DNA of 52,419 nucleotides, taken from NCBI GenBank assembly GCA_016212695.1, contig JACREX010000217.1, positions 1-52,419 on the forward strand. Reading direction: 5' to 3'. The notes under the pieces are model-generated. The model did no database searches and was not told the origin of the DNA. It worked only from the letters and a program-made list of their open reading frames with translations. Of this stretch, positions 42,499 through 51,524 are shown one piece after another (position 1 is the first letter of the stretch; each line of letters begins with the position of its first letter). The stretch is from Bacteroidia bacterium. Its GTDB lineage: Bacteria; Bacteroidota; Bacteroidia; Bacteroidales; GWF2-35-48. A program made the translations under genes and the position numbers.

Positions 42499-43224
42499 TT
42501 AATCTACCAAATTTCTTTTTGCTAAAACAGTCTCTGTCGAGAATAAACAAATGAATGTAATTGAAAGGAAGTAAATTAAATCCTTACTGTCTATCACGCC
42601 CCTTGAGATTGATTCAAAATGAGAGGAAATGCTCAGGTAGCTGAAAATTCCGCCAATGGTTCCGGCCATATTGTTGGCCAGAACATCAAAAATTATATGG
42701 AACATTATCCCGATGAAAATCGCAAGCAAAAACGCTATGATCTGGTTGTTGGTGATGCTGCTGGCAAATAAGCCGATGCTTATATACGCTGCGCTCATCA
42801 ATATCAGGCCGGGGTATCCTGACCACACAGCCCCATGATCAATCTTGCCCAAATTGATTACCGTTATATAATACGGAATTGTCAGTGCCAGGGCTATAAC
42901 GATTAACAATAGTGTGCCCAGAAATTTACCCATCACCACCTGCCAGTCGTTCACCGGTTTTGTAAGAAGCAGTTCAATGGTTCCGGTTTTATTTTCTTCT
43001 GCAATCAGGCGCATGGTTAACGCGGGAATAAAGAAAAACAAGGTCCAGTACGAAATGCCAAAAAACGATTGCAGGCTGGCCTGGTTCACAAAAAAAACAT
43101 CAGCGCCATACAGCCATGTAAAAAAACCCGTAAAGCCCAAAAATGCAATGATCATTATATAGGCCATCAACGAATCAAAGAAAGATTTTAATTCCCGTTT
43201 TGTAATTATCCAAATCAGTTTCAT
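42499..43224 (-). CDS. gldF: Gliding-motility ABC transporter permease GldF
   Basis: A 241-residue ABC-2-type permease with six membrane segments. The first cytoplasmic and membrane stretch is IWIITKRELKSFFDSLMAYI, followed by the family motif LTMRLIAEENKTGTIELLLTKPVNDWQVVMGKF between helices 2 and 3 (in parts RLIAEENKTGTIELL and TKPVNDWQVV). GldF forms the membrane channel of the GldAFG complex. It lies 53 bases downstream of gldA on the same strand, with gldG 151 bases further downstream across a repeat-bearing spacer. Confidence 0.9.
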   Translation of the reverse strand: MKLIWIITKRELKSFFDSLMAYIMIIAFLGFTGFFTWLYGADVFFVNQASLQSFFGISYWTLFFFIPALTMRLIAEENKTGTIELLLTKPVNDWQVVMGKFLGTLLLIVIALALTIPYYITVINLGKIDHGAVWSGYPGLILMSAAYISIGLFASSITNNQIIAFLLAIFIGIMFHIIFDVLANNMAGTIGGIFSYLSISSHFESISRGVIDSKDLIYFLSITFICLFSTETVLAKRNLVD

Positions 43225-43277
43225 GGAAATTTTGAATTTTAAATGATGAATGTTGAATTCGTATTTCTTATTCTGTA

Positions 43278-44207
43278 TTAATTTACAGTTAATTCTCTGA
43301 AAATATCTTCCAGTTTGGTTTCAATCGGTGTCATCTCGGTGAGGAACCATCCTTTTTCTACACACATTGTAAACAGGTTCCTGCGTGACGATAAATTTTC
43401 TCGGCTCTGTATCTCGAAAGAACATTGCTTCATAGGAAGCGGGTCTATCATCTCTATTGTTTCAATTTGCCGGATGGCCTGAAAAATGTCGTTCTGCTCT
43501 CCGCCCTCGATAGAGATTCTCAGCACTTCGCGTCCCTGCGCTCTTTTCCGGAGGTCATCTGCTGTGCCATCAGCAACAATTTTTCCTTTATTGATAATTA
43601 AAATACGGTCGCAGGTAGCTTCAACTTCAGCAAGTATATGAGAACTCAGAACAACCGTTTTTGACCGCCCGATGCTTCTGATAAGCGTGCGGATTTCTGC
43701 AATCTGGTTCGGGTCGAGCCCGACCGTGGGTTCATCAAAAATCAACACATCCGGATCGTGAATAAGCGCCTGCGCAAGACCCACACGCTGCCGGTACCCC
43801 TTAGACAGTTCGCCGATTTTTTTATGTTTTTCTCCTTCCAGACCGCATATAATTACCATTTCGCGAATCCGGTTCCTGATCTTTTCTTTTTTGATGCCCT
43901 GCATCTCGGCAACAAATTTCAGATAATCCAATACTGGCATATCTAAATAAAGCGGGTTTTGCTCCGAAAGATAACCGATCAGTTTTTTAACTTTTTCCGG
44001 GGCCGATAATATGGAATGCCCGCCAACTTTAATGTCGCCCTCTGTAGGCGCGAGGAAGCAGGTGATCGCTTTCATCGTAGTGGTTTTCCCGGCGCCGTTA
44101 GGGCCCAGAAAACCTAATACTTCTCCGGGCCTAACCTGAAACGAAATATTGTCAACCGCCCGTTGCGATCCATACTTTTTTGTAAAATTTTCGACTATAA
44201 TATCCAT
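43278..44207 (-). CDS. gldA: Gliding-motility ABC transporter ATP-binding subunit GldA
   Basis: A 309-residue ABC ATPase. Walker A GPNGAGKT (35-42), Q-loop LSEQNPLYLD, ABC signature LSKGYRQRVGLAQAL, Walker B VLIFDEPTVGLD and the switch His in VVLSSHILAE are all intact. A C-terminal extension of about 80 residues (REVLRISIEGGEQNDIF through KLEDIFRELT) matches the GldA/ABC-2 regulatory tail. It is the first gene of the gldA-gldF-gldG-DUF4340 unit. Confidence 0.9.
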   Translation of the reverse strand: MDIIVENFTKKYGSQRAVDNISFQVRPGEVLGFLGPNGAGKTTTMKAITCFLAPTEGDIKVGGHSILSAPEKVKKLIGYLSEQNPLYLDMPVLDYLKFVAEMQGIKKEKIRNRIREMVIICGLEGEKHKKIGELSKGYRQRVGLAQALIHDPDVLIFDEPTVGLDPNQIAEIRTLIRSIGRSKTVVLSSHILAEVEATCDRILIINKGKIVADGTADDLRKRAQGREVLRISIEGGEQNDIFQAIRQIETIEMIDPLPMKQCSFEIQSRENLSSRRNLFTMCVEKGWFLTEMTPIETKLEDIFRELTVN

Positions 44208-44543
44208 AATGCTGGGAATTTTGTTACGTTATTCTTATAAAAAAAATGAGTGTCCGATTATTTACCTAAATAGTAACGGAATCGTCACTGCGAGCATAGC
44301 GAAGCAGTCTGATATTGTCAGATTCCTTCGCTATGCTCGGAATGACGTAGTACTTATGTGTTTTATGGGTAAGTATACGGATACTCATAAAAATAAATTT
44401 GAAAAAAATGAACACAAAAATAATTTTATTGTGAAAAAAAATAAAATTTTCGTGGTAAAAATTTTGGCATTGCTAAATAAATATAGAGTCTAAAAAACTA
44501 TACCAAATTAGCAATACCATAAATTTTTACGTAAATTTGTTAA
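44208..44543. other. 336-bp divergent intergenic region
   Basis: The region between gldA (minus) and the methyltransferase (plus) must hold promoters for both. It contains a dispersed inverted repeat (44284-44346). TAAATTTG at 44532-44539 matches a -7 box, but it sits only 4 bases before the GTG start at 44544, which would place the transcript start at or inside the gene. Otherwise I see only AT-rich sequence. Confidence 0.5.
44284..44346. repeat. Dispersed inverted repeat of the GTCACTGCGAG...AATGAC type
   Basis: CGAGCATAGCGAAG (44291-44304) and CTTCGCTATGCTCG (44326-44339) form a perfect 14-bp stem. A smaller TCTGA/TCAGA pair lies in the loop, and the whole is bounded by GTCA and TGAC. Repeats of this text are widespread intergenic elements in many bacterial genomes. 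There is no gene inside. Confidence 0.75.
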
Positions 44544-45170
44544 GTGGATAAGAGCATTATTTATAGAAATATTCATGTTTACCGCATGGCGATGAACCTG
44601 CTCTATGCGTTCGGGTACAGGCAGCGGTTCAGGGATGTTATGGCGCTGATTTCAGGGAGGGATAAAAAAATACTGGAACTTTGTTTTGGCGATATTTATA
44701 TTGCAGAAGAGTGTAAAACTAAGAATATTGAATGGACCGGCATGGATATCAATGAGCGTTTTGTCGGCTATGCTTCCGGCAAGGGCTATAATGCTATATG
44801 TGCAGACCTTTTGAAAACGGATGAGTTCCCGACATCGGATGCATGCATCATGATGGGGTCGTTCTATCATTTTTACCCGGAGGTTGAAACAATGTTAGTT
44901 AAAATGCTGAGGTCTGCGCCAAAAATTATAATTTCGGAACCTGTAAGAAATTTGTCGTCGGCAAAGGGATTCATCGGTATGGTTTCAAGAAAACTTTCAA
45001 ATGCAGGGAAGGGTCCGGAATCCTTCAGGTTCGATGAAAAGAGCATTGTTGATACATTTAATGAATTGTGTTATAAATATAAATTTACGTATAAGGTTAT
45101 CAGTAAAAAAAGAGACATTTTAATCGAGATTGCCAATGAAAGAAATCAGCATTGTGATACCTGTGTATAA
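44544..45170 (+). CDS. Class I SAM-dependent methyltransferase
   Basis: A 208-residue methyltransferase-fold protein. Motif I is the divergent ILELCFGDIYIAEEC (expected ExGxGxG), motif II ends WTGMDINERFV, and a DACIMMGSFYHFYPE strand holds the motif IV position. A GTG start at 44544 gives the N-terminus SIIYRNIHVYRMAMNLLY, which suits this subfamily; the first ATG (44586) would remove it. The gene overlaps the following glycosyltransferase by 35 bases, so the pair is translationally linked and probably modifies a lipid-linked or surface glycan. The weak motif I leaves some doubt about activity. Confidence 0.72.
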   Translation: MDKSIIYRNIHVYRMAMNLLYAFGYRQRFRDVMALISGRDKKILELCFGDIYIAEECKTKNIEWTGMDINERFVGYASGKGYNAICADLLKTDEFPTSDACIMMGSFYHFYPEVETMLVKMLRSAPKIIISEPVRNLSSAKGFIGMVSRKLSNAGKGPESFRFDEKSIVDTFNELCYKYKFTYKVISKKRDILIEIANERNQHCDTCV

Positions 45171-46065
45171 CAGCCAGGGAAATTTAAAAGAGTTAAACCG
45201 GCAAATCCGGGATGCTTTACAGGGCGTCGAATATGAACTGATCCTTGTGAATGACGGCAGTACTGATAACAGTTGGGATATCATAAAAGAGTTGGTGAAA
45301 AACGAAAAAAATATTACAGCGGTCAACCTAAGAAAAAATTTCGGGCAGGATAATGCCCTGATGGCCGGCCTTAAATTTGTTACCGGTCATTATATTGTTA
45401 TTATGGACGACGACCTGCAACATTCGCCGTACGATATTCTTACGCTTTATAACAAGTGCAGGGAAGGTTATGATATTTGCTATGCCCGATTTATGAAAAA
45501 AAACCAGACGGTGTGGAAAAATTTCGGAAGCCGCATGAATGGAGCCTTTGCGCGATTCCTGCTTCAGAAACCCAAGGGTGTTTATATGTCGCCGTTTAAA
45601 ATCGTGAGGAGTGAAGTTGTGAAAGAAATTTTGAAATATTCAGGACCGTTCCCGTATCTTGAGGGCTTGCTGCTCCAGGTAACGGGAAATGTAACTTGCG
45701 TAAATGCCACGCATCAGAAGCGATATAGCGGAAAAGGTAATTTTAATTTTATTCGTTCGGTTTCTGTTTTTTTACGAACCCTCACAAGTTTTTCGGTGAT
45801 GCCTTTACGGCTGGCAACCCTCATTGGCTTTATTACATCCATACTGGGTTTCCTGGGCGCTTTTTATTATTTAATTGAATATATTTTTATCAGCAAAACA
45901 GTGGAAGGATGGACGTCGCTGATTATCTCAACATTGATTATCGGCGGGCTTTTGCTTATGTTTATGGGCTTAATCGGAGAATACTTAGGAAGGATTTTTC
46001 TGGCGATGAACAATAAACCGCAGTATTCGGTTTGCGAGGTTCTTGGCAGGGATGCAACGGTGTAA
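45136..46065 (+). CDS. Family 2 glycosyltransferase with C-terminal membrane helices (GtrB/ArnC-like)
   Basis: A 309-residue glycosyltransferase. The GT-A domain has ISIVIPVYNSQGN at the start, LVNDGSTDNSW for nucleotide binding, the metal-binding IMDDDLQHSP, and a FPYLEGLLLQVTG segment near the base site. Two membrane helices follow (LIGFITSILGFLGAFYYLIEY and TLIIGGLLLMFMGLIGEYLG), then a short tail. This build is typical of polyprenyl-phosphate glycosyltransferases such as GtrB, ArnC and DPM1. I start at the ATG at 45136, not the TTG six bases before. It overlaps the methyltransferase gene by 35 bases. Confidence 0.87.
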   Translation: MKEISIVIPVYNSQGNLKELNRQIRDALQGVEYELILVNDGSTDNSWDIIKELVKNEKNITAVNLRKNFGQDNALMAGLKFVTGHYIVIMDDDLQHSPYDILTLYNKCREGYDICYARFMKKNQTVWKNFGSRMNGAFARFLLQKPKGVYMSPFKIVRSEVVKEILKYSGPFPYLEGLLLQVTGNVTCVNATHQKRYSGKGNFNFIRSVSVFLRTLTSFSVMPLRLATLIGFITSILGFLGAFYYLIEYIFISKTVEGWTSLIISTLIIGGLLLMFMGLIGEYLGRIFLAMNNKPQYSVCEVLGRDATV

Positions 46066-46154
46066 TCCTTTTCAATATTTGTTTTTCCGCCGTTTTATTT
46101 TGTATTTTTGTTATTTGGAATAATTTTGATTTTATTTAAATACTTTACAGATTG

Positions 46155-46257
46155 TTGATTTTCAACATTTGCCCCGTCCCTGAAGGGCGTGTTGAAAATC
46201 AATTTGCACCCTTTAGGGTTTACCTGCGGTGAGATCGCTTCGCTAAGTTGGGGCAAA
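46155..46257. repeat. Nested palindromic repeat related to the core of the 36-kb element
   Basis: TTGATTTTCAAC (46155-46166) pairs with GTTGAAAATCAA (46191-46202), and TTTGCCCC (46168-46175) pairs with GGGGCAAA (46250-46257). The block GCCCCGTCCCTGAAGGG is nearly identical to GCCCCGTCCCTAAAGGG at 36121-36137, and CACCCT plus AGGG occur in both. The two copies are thus the same repeat family in different settings. It lies in the 285-base spacer between the glycosyltransferase and sufB. Confidence 0.7.
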
Positions 46258-46350
46258 CAAATTGATTTGCTGGGAAAAAATCATAAAATAAAAATTAAAA
46301 AAAATAAAATCAAAACAGCTTCTAAACAGGTTCCTGAATCAGCAATAGAT

Positions 46351-47799
46351 ATGGAAAATGAAAACGATAATATTATTAATGAGGTAACCCAGGGGGAATA
46401 TAAATACGGTTTTGTTACGGACATTGAAAGCGATTCGATACCCAAGGGTATTAACGAAGATATTGTACGGCTGATCTCCGAAAAAAAGAACGAACCTGCA
46501 TTTATGCTCGACTTCAGGCTGAAGGCGTACCGCAAATGGCTCACCATGGAAATGCCGCGCTGGGCTCACTTGAAAATACCGGAGATCAATTACCATGATA
46601 TTATTTATTATTCCATACCCCGGCAGGCCGCAAAATATAAAAGCATAGACGAGGTGGATCCCGTGCTGAAAGACACCTTTAATAAACTCGGGATACCGCT
46701 CGAAGAGCAGAAACATCTTGCCGGTGTGGCAGTGGATGCTGTGATGGACAGTATTTCCGTGAAGACCACTTTTAAAGAAACCCTTGCTGAATCAGGCATC
46801 ATCTTTTGCTCGATGAGCGAGGCGATAAAGGAGCATCCGGATCTTATAAAAAAATACTTAGGCTCTGTAGTTCCGTATGGCGATAATTATTTTGCCGCGT
46901 TAAATTCTGCCGTGTTCAGCGATGGTTCCTTTGTGTATATTCCGAAAGGAATCCGCTGCCCGATGGAGTTATCCACGTATTTCCGCATCAATGCAGCCAA
47001 TACGGGCCAGTTTGAACGAACATTGATCATAGCAGACGACGAAAGCTATGTGAGTTATCTGGAGGGCTGCACCGCGCCGAGGCGCGACGAGAACCAGCTT
47101 CATGCAGCGGTTGTTGAGATCATTGCCCTGGAGCATGCGGAGGTAAAATATTCAACCGTGCAGAACTGGTATCCGGGCGATAAAAACGGCAAAGGCGGAA
47201 TCTATAATTTTGTTACAAAACGTGGAATTTGTAAAGGCGATAATTCGAAAATATCGTGGACACAGGTTGAAACAGGCTCTGCCATCACATGGAAATATCC
47301 GGGTTGTATTCTGAAAGGGAATAATTCCACCGGCGAATTTTTTTCGGTTGCCGTTACCAATAATTACCAGCAGGCTGATACAGGTACAAAGATGATCCAT
47401 CTTGGAGCAAATACAAAAAGCAGGATTCTGTCAAAAGGAATTTCTGCCGGCAGGAGCAACAACAGTTACCGCGGCCTTGTGAAGATGACAAAGAATGCGG
47501 AGAACTCAAGAAATTTTTCACAGTGCGATTCGCTGCTGCTTGGCGATAAATGCGGCGCGCACACCTTCCCCTATATTGATGTGCAGAATAAAACATCCAT
47601 TGTGGAGCATGAAGCAACCACTTCAAAAATCGGGGAAGACCAGATTTTTTATTGCAACCAGCGTGGAATTTCTACAGAGGATGCCGTAGGATTAATCGTC
47701 AACGGTTATGTGAAAGAAGTGATCAACCGGTTGCCGATGGAATTTGCCGTGGAAGCGCAAAAATTGCTGCAGATAAGCCTTGAGGGAAGCGTTGGATAG
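46351..47799 (+). CDS. sufB: Fe-S cluster assembly scaffold subunit SufB
   Basis: A 482-residue SufB. The start at ATG 46351 ([12 protein letters not shown]) gives the family length; codons upstream in the same frame run through a palindromic repeat. Hallmarks: [62 protein letters not shown] and the closing [20 protein letters not shown] with the conserved Cys in FYCNQRG just before. SufB forms the SufBC2D scaffold with SufC and SufD, where clusters assemble. It starts the sufBCDS order, the normal Bacteroidota arrangement. Confidence 0.95.
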   Translation: MENENDNIINEVTQGEYKYGFVTDIESDSIPKGINEDIVRLISEKKNEPAFMLDFRLKAYRKWLTMEMPRWAHLKIPEINYHDIIYYSIPRQAAKYKSIDEVDPVLKDTFNKLGIPLEEQKHLAGVAVDAVMDSISVKTTFKETLAESGIIFCSMSEAIKEHPDLIKKYLGSVVPYGDNYFAALNSAVFSDGSFVYIPKGIRCPMELSTYFRINAANTGQFERTLIIADDESYVSYLEGCTAPRRDENQLHAAVVEIIALEHAEVKYSTVQNWYPGDKNGKGGIYNFVTKRGICKGDNSKISWTQVETGSAITWKYPGCILKGNNSTGEFFSVAVTNNYQQADTGTKMIHLGANTKSRILSKGISAGRSNNSYRGLVKMTKNAENSRNFSQCDSLLLGDKCGAHTFPYIDVQNKTSIVEHEATTSKIGEDQIFYCNQRGISTEDAVGLIVNGYVKEVINRLPMEFAVEAQKLLQISLEGSVG

Positions 47800-47854
47800 G
47801 GATTGAAAAATTTTGAATAATGAATTTTGAATGAAGAATGATAAACTGATAGAT

Positions 47855-48610
47855 ATGTTAACTATAAAAAATCTTAAAGCAGGAATCAACGGAAAAGAGA
47901 TATTAAAAGGGATTGATATTTTTGTTAAGGAAGGAGAGGTTCATGCCATCATGGGGCCGAACGGTTCGGGAAAAAGCACTCTTGCCGCCGTGCTTGCAGG
48001 CAGGGAGCTTTTCAAAGTTACAGAAGGGGAGGTGAGTTATTTCGGGAAAAACCTTCTCGAGATGAAACCCGAAAACCGGGCTCGGGCAGGAATATTCTTA
48101 GGCTTCCAGTATCCGATAGAAATTCCCGGGGTGAGCATGGTGAATTTTATGCGCGCGGCCGTGAACGAACACCGTAAATTCAGAGGGCTCAACCCGCTGT
48201 CGTCGTCGGATTTTTTAAAGTTGATGCGGGAAAAGAAAGAATTGGTAGAGATTGATTCGAAGCTCACAAACCGTTCCGTGAACGAAGGTTTTTCCGGCGG
48301 GGAAAAAAAGAAAAATGAAATATTCCAGATGGCCATGCTGGAACCGAAACTTGCAATCCTTGATGAAACGGACTCCGGGTTGGATATAGACGCGCTGCGT
48401 GTTGTGGCAAACGGAGTGAACAAACTGAAAACAAAAGAAAATTCGACCATTGTGATCACGCATTACCAGCGGCTTTTGGATTATATTGTTCCGGATTTTG
48501 TTCATGTTTTGTACAAAGGAAGGATCGTTAAATCAGCAGGAAAAGAACTTGCCTTTGAGCTGGAAGAAAAAGGTTACGACTGGATAAAAAAAGAACTGGG
48601 CGAAGAGTGA
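47855..48610 (+). CDS. sufC: Fe-S cluster assembly ATPase SufC
   Basis: A 251-residue ABC-type ATPase. Walker [10 protein letters not shown], signature [10 protein letters not shown], Walker [13 protein letters not shown] and the switch H in [11 protein letters not shown] are intact. SufC binds SufB and SufD and uses ATP to open the scaffold. I start at the ATG at 47855 ([10 protein letters not shown]); an in-frame ATG at 47831 adds eight unconvincing residues. A G-rich minisatellite follows directly after the stop and separates sufC from sufD. Confidence 0.95.
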   Translation: MLTIKNLKAGINGKEILKGIDIFVKEGEVHAIMGPNGSGKSTLAAVLAGRELFKVTEGEVSYFGKNLLEMKPENRARAGIFLGFQYPIEIPGVSMVNFMRAAVNEHRKFRGLNPLSSSDFLKLMREKKELVEIDSKLTNRSVNEGFSGGEKKKNEIFQMAMLEPKLAILDETDSGLDIDALRVVANGVNKLKTKENSTIVITHYQRLLDYIVPDFVHVLYKGRIVKSAGKELAFELEEKGYDWIKKELGEE

Positions 48611-48616
48611 TTAAAT

Positions 48617-48801
48617 GCAGTTGGCAGTGGCAGTAGGCAGTGGCAGTTGGTAGTAGGCAGTTGGTAGTTGGCAGTGGGCAGTGGCAGTTGGTAGTGGCAG
48701 TTGGTAGTAGGCAGTAGGCAGTAGGCAGTGGCAGTTGGTAGTAGGCAGTAGGCAGTGGCAGTTGGTAGTAGGCAGTTGGTAGTTGGTAGTAGGCAGTAGG
48801 C
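48617..48801. repeat. G-rich minisatellite of 6-7 base units between sufC and sufD
   Basis: About 185 bases composed almost only of the units GGCAGT, TGGCAGT, TGGTAGT and AGGCAGT in irregular order. It has no palindromes, no fixed unit length and no spacers, so it is not a CRISPR. It lies inside the sufBCDS transcript; the plus strand is G/T rich and nearly lacks C outside the units. Replication slippage makes length variation likely between strains. Confidence 0.9.
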
Positions 48802-48863
48802 ATAAAGGAGCAGGATAAAATTAAAAATTAGTAAGGATGGGTTCGTGAAGAAATAGTATAAAA

Positions 48864-50228
48864 ATGGAAAATATTGATGAAATAAAAACTATAAATGAAG
48901 AACTGACAGGTCTTTTTCAGGAGCATGTTCATGATATCCGGAAGAATTCGCCGGAATTCATTAATGCAAAGAGGGAAGAAGCTTTTGCGGATTTTAAAAA
49001 ACTCGGATTGCCTTCCCAAAATATTGAAGAATACCGGTACATGGATTTCGGAAAACTTTTCAAAGGAAATTATACGCAGCTTTATGAACCGCAAAAACTG
49101 ACGGTTGATTTTTCATCGCTTTTCAAATGCAATGTTCCGGAACTTGATTCATATATTATCGTTTTGGTGAATGGCCGGTATTATCGGTCCGATCTGAAAT
49201 TCAAATTTCCAAAAGGCGTTCTGATAGGCGGTTTATCGCAACTTTCGAAAGAACATCCGGAAATCATGGAAACATATTATAATAAATATGCAGGATCGGA
49301 AAATAACGGCCTGGCCGCCTTAAACACTGCTTTTGCGCAAGACGGTTTGTTTATTTATATCCCGAAAAACACGGAGATCGAAAAGCCCATCCAGATTATA
49401 AATATATTAGTGTATGAAAAAGATTTCATGGTTCACCCGCGAAATTTTATCATGGCAGATGATAGCAGCAGTGCCAAGATTGTTGTTTGCGACCACACGC
49501 TCACGCCCTGGAAATACCTGACTAATTCGGTTACGGAAATTATTCTCGGCAACAATGCCCGCTTGGATATTTATAATATACAGGACGAAAATAATTCGTC
49601 TGCTCATATCAATTCCGTTTTTGTAAACCAATCGTCTGGCAGCGCATTTGTTTCGAATATCGCTTCGATTCATGGCGGAACCATTCGGAATAATATACAT
49701 GTGACGCTTGACGGAGAAAGAAGCGAGGCTAATATTTTCGGATTATACCTTACAGACCGGAAGCAGCATATTGATAATTTCACTTTCGTGGATCATGCAA
49801 AACCCAACTGCGTCAGCAGCCAGTTATATAAAGGCGTTCTGGATGATGAAGCCACCGGCGCTTTCAACGGAAAGATCCTCGTGAGAAAAGATGCGCAGAA
49901 CACCAATGCCTTTCAGAAAAACAACAATGTGCTGCTTACCAATGAAGCAAGAATGAATACGAAACCGCAGCTCGAAATTTATGCGGATGATGTTAAATGC
50001 AGCCATGGCGCCACAGTGGGGCAGATCAATGAAGATGCGCTGTTCTACATGCGTTCGAGAGGCATCAGCGAAAAAGAAGCCCGGCTCATGCTTATGTATG
50101 CTTTTGCTTTTGAAGTGATCGGAAAAATTAACTTTGCCCCCCTGCAGGAAAGAATCACAGACCTTGTTGATAAAAGGCTTCGCGGGGAACTTTCACGCTG
50201 CAGCAATTGCGTGGTGAATTGTAGGTAA
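48864..50228 (+). CDS. sufD: Fe-S cluster assembly protein SufD
   Basis: A 454-residue SufD, paralogous to SufB. N-terminal helical part with [14 protein letters not shown], then the beta-helix: [50 protein letters not shown], and the C-terminal [32 protein letters not shown] with the conserved Cys-Ser-His. It pairs with SufB and SufC in the scaffold complex and helps iron entry. A 253-base spacer with the minisatellite lies between it and sufC; sufS follows after 73 bases. Confidence 0.95.
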   Translation: MENIDEIKTINEELTGLFQEHVHDIRKNSPEFINAKREEAFADFKKLGLPSQNIEEYRYMDFGKLFKGNYTQLYEPQKLTVDFSSLFKCNVPELDSYIIVLVNGRYYRSDLKFKFPKGVLIGGLSQLSKEHPEIMETYYNKYAGSENNGLAALNTAFAQDGLFIYIPKNTEIEKPIQIINILVYEKDFMVHPRNFIMADDSSSAKIVVCDHTLTPWKYLTNSVTEIILGNNARLDIYNIQDENNSSAHINSVFVNQSSGSAFVSNIASIHGGTIRNNIHVTLDGERSEANIFGLYLTDRKQHIDNFTFVDHAKPNCVSSQLYKGVLDDEATGAFNGKILVRKDAQNTNAFQKNNNVLLTNEARMNTKPQLEIYADDVKCSHGATVGQINEDALFYMRSRGISEKEARLMLMYAFAFEVIGKINFAPLQERITDLVDKRLRGELSRCSNCVVNCR

Positions 50229-50301
50229 GTAGTAGACAAAGGGCAGTAGACTATTTTTTGTCTGCTTTACACAAAAATAATATTTTCAAACATTGAAAAT
50301 T

Positions 50302-51522
50302 ATGCCGTTAGATGTTGAAAAAATCAGAAAAGATTTTCCCATACTGCAGCAGCAGGTATATGGAAAACCCTTGGTCTATCTTGATAATGCCGCCACCACG
50401 CAAAAGCCGCAAGTGGTCATTGATAAAATAGCGGAATGTTACCGCACCATCAACAGCAATATACACCGCGGCGTGCATTACCTGAGCGAGCGCTCATCGG
50501 AAGCATACGAGAATTCAAGAACTGCGGTACAGAAATTTATCAATGCCAAATTTCCGTTCGAAATTATATTTACACGCGGCACCACAGAAGCGATAAATCT
50601 TGTCGCTTTTTCATTCGGGGAAAAATTCATTCGTGAAGGCGATGAAATAATCATATCTGCAATGGAACACCATTCGAACATTGTACCCTGGCAAATGGTA
50701 TGCGAGAGAAAGAATGCAAAACTCAGGATCATTCCCATGAATGAAGAGGGGGAGCTTATTGTTGACGAATTGGACCGCTTAATATCAAACCGGACAAAAA
50801 TTATTGCCGTAACCCATATTTCAAATTCGCTTGGAACTATTAACCCAATAAAAGAAATTATCAGCAAAGCGCATTCGCACAAGATACCGGTTCTGATTGA
50901 TGGAGCGCAGTCGCTGCAGCACACAAAGATTGACGTACAGGAATTGGATTGCGACTTCTATGCATTTTCCGGTCATAAAATTTACGGGCCGGCCGGCGTG
51001 GGCGTATTATACGGCAAAGAAGAATGGCTCAATCATATTCCACCCTACCAGGGAGGCGGCGACATGATCCACAACGTGACTTTTGAAAAGACGGTTTACA
51101 ATAAACTACCGTTCAAATTTGAAGCGGGAACCGCGAATTATATTGATGCCATAGGACTCGCAACGGCTATTGAATATATACAAAACATCGGCATATACGA
51201 TATCGCTATGCAGGAACATCAACTGATGCAATATGCGGCCACAAAACTGTCTTCCATTGATGGGTTAAAGTTTTATGGAACCGCCAAAAACAAAGCGGGC
51301 GTAATTTCTTTTTTATTACAGGATATTCATCCCTATGATACCGGCATGATCCTCGACAAATTAGGAATAGCCGTGAGAACAGGGAATCATTGCACGCAGC
51401 CCGTGATGGACTGGTATAAAATTCCGGGAACCGTGCGCGCTTCATTTGCGTTTTACAACACGCTACAGGAAATAGATGTGCTTTGCGACGGGTTGCAGAA
51501 AGTGAAAGAGATGATGGGGTAA
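50302..51522 (+). CDS. sufS: Cysteine desulfurase SufS
   Basis: A 406-residue group II (CsdA/SufS) PLP enzyme that converts cysteine to alanine and passes sulfur on as a persulfide. The PLP lysine lies in YAFSGHKIYGPAGVGVLYG, the PLP His in SAMEHHSNIVPW, and the catalytic Cys in VRTGNHCTQPVMDWY near the C-terminus, with the short SufS-type loop. I start at ATG 50302 (MPLDVEKIRKDFPIL) instead of the TTG at 50293. No sufE or sufU follows; the next gene is convergent, so the sulfur-transfer partner must be elsewhere. Confidence 0.95.
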   Translation: MPLDVEKIRKDFPILQQQVYGKPLVYLDNAATTQKPQVVIDKIAECYRTINSNIHRGVHYLSERSSEAYENSRTAVQKFINAKFPFEIIFTRGTTEAINLVAFSFGEKFIREGDEIIISAMEHHSNIVPWQMVCERKNAKLRIIPMNEEGELIVDELDRLISNRTKIIAVTHISNSLGTINPIKEIISKAHSHKIPVLIDGAQSLQHTKIDVQELDCDFYAFSGHKIYGPAGVGVLYGKEEWLNHIPPYQGGGDMIHNVTFEKTVYNKLPFKFEAGTANYIDAIGLATAIEYIQNIGIYDIAMQEHQLMQYAATKLSSIDGLKFYGTAKNKAGVISFLLQDIHPYDTGMILDKLGIAVRTGNHCTQPVMDWYKIPGTVRASFAFYNTLQEIDVLCDGLQKVKEMMG

Positions 51523-51524
51523 GT

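Noticed and set aside
46189..46350. N-terminal extension of SufB by 54 codons
   Set aside because: These codons run through a palindromic repeat and poly-lysine text; SufB length and sequence fit the start at 46351.
48617..48801. CRISPR array between sufC and sufD
   Set aside because: Units are 6-7 bases, irregular and without unique spacers; it is a minisatellite.
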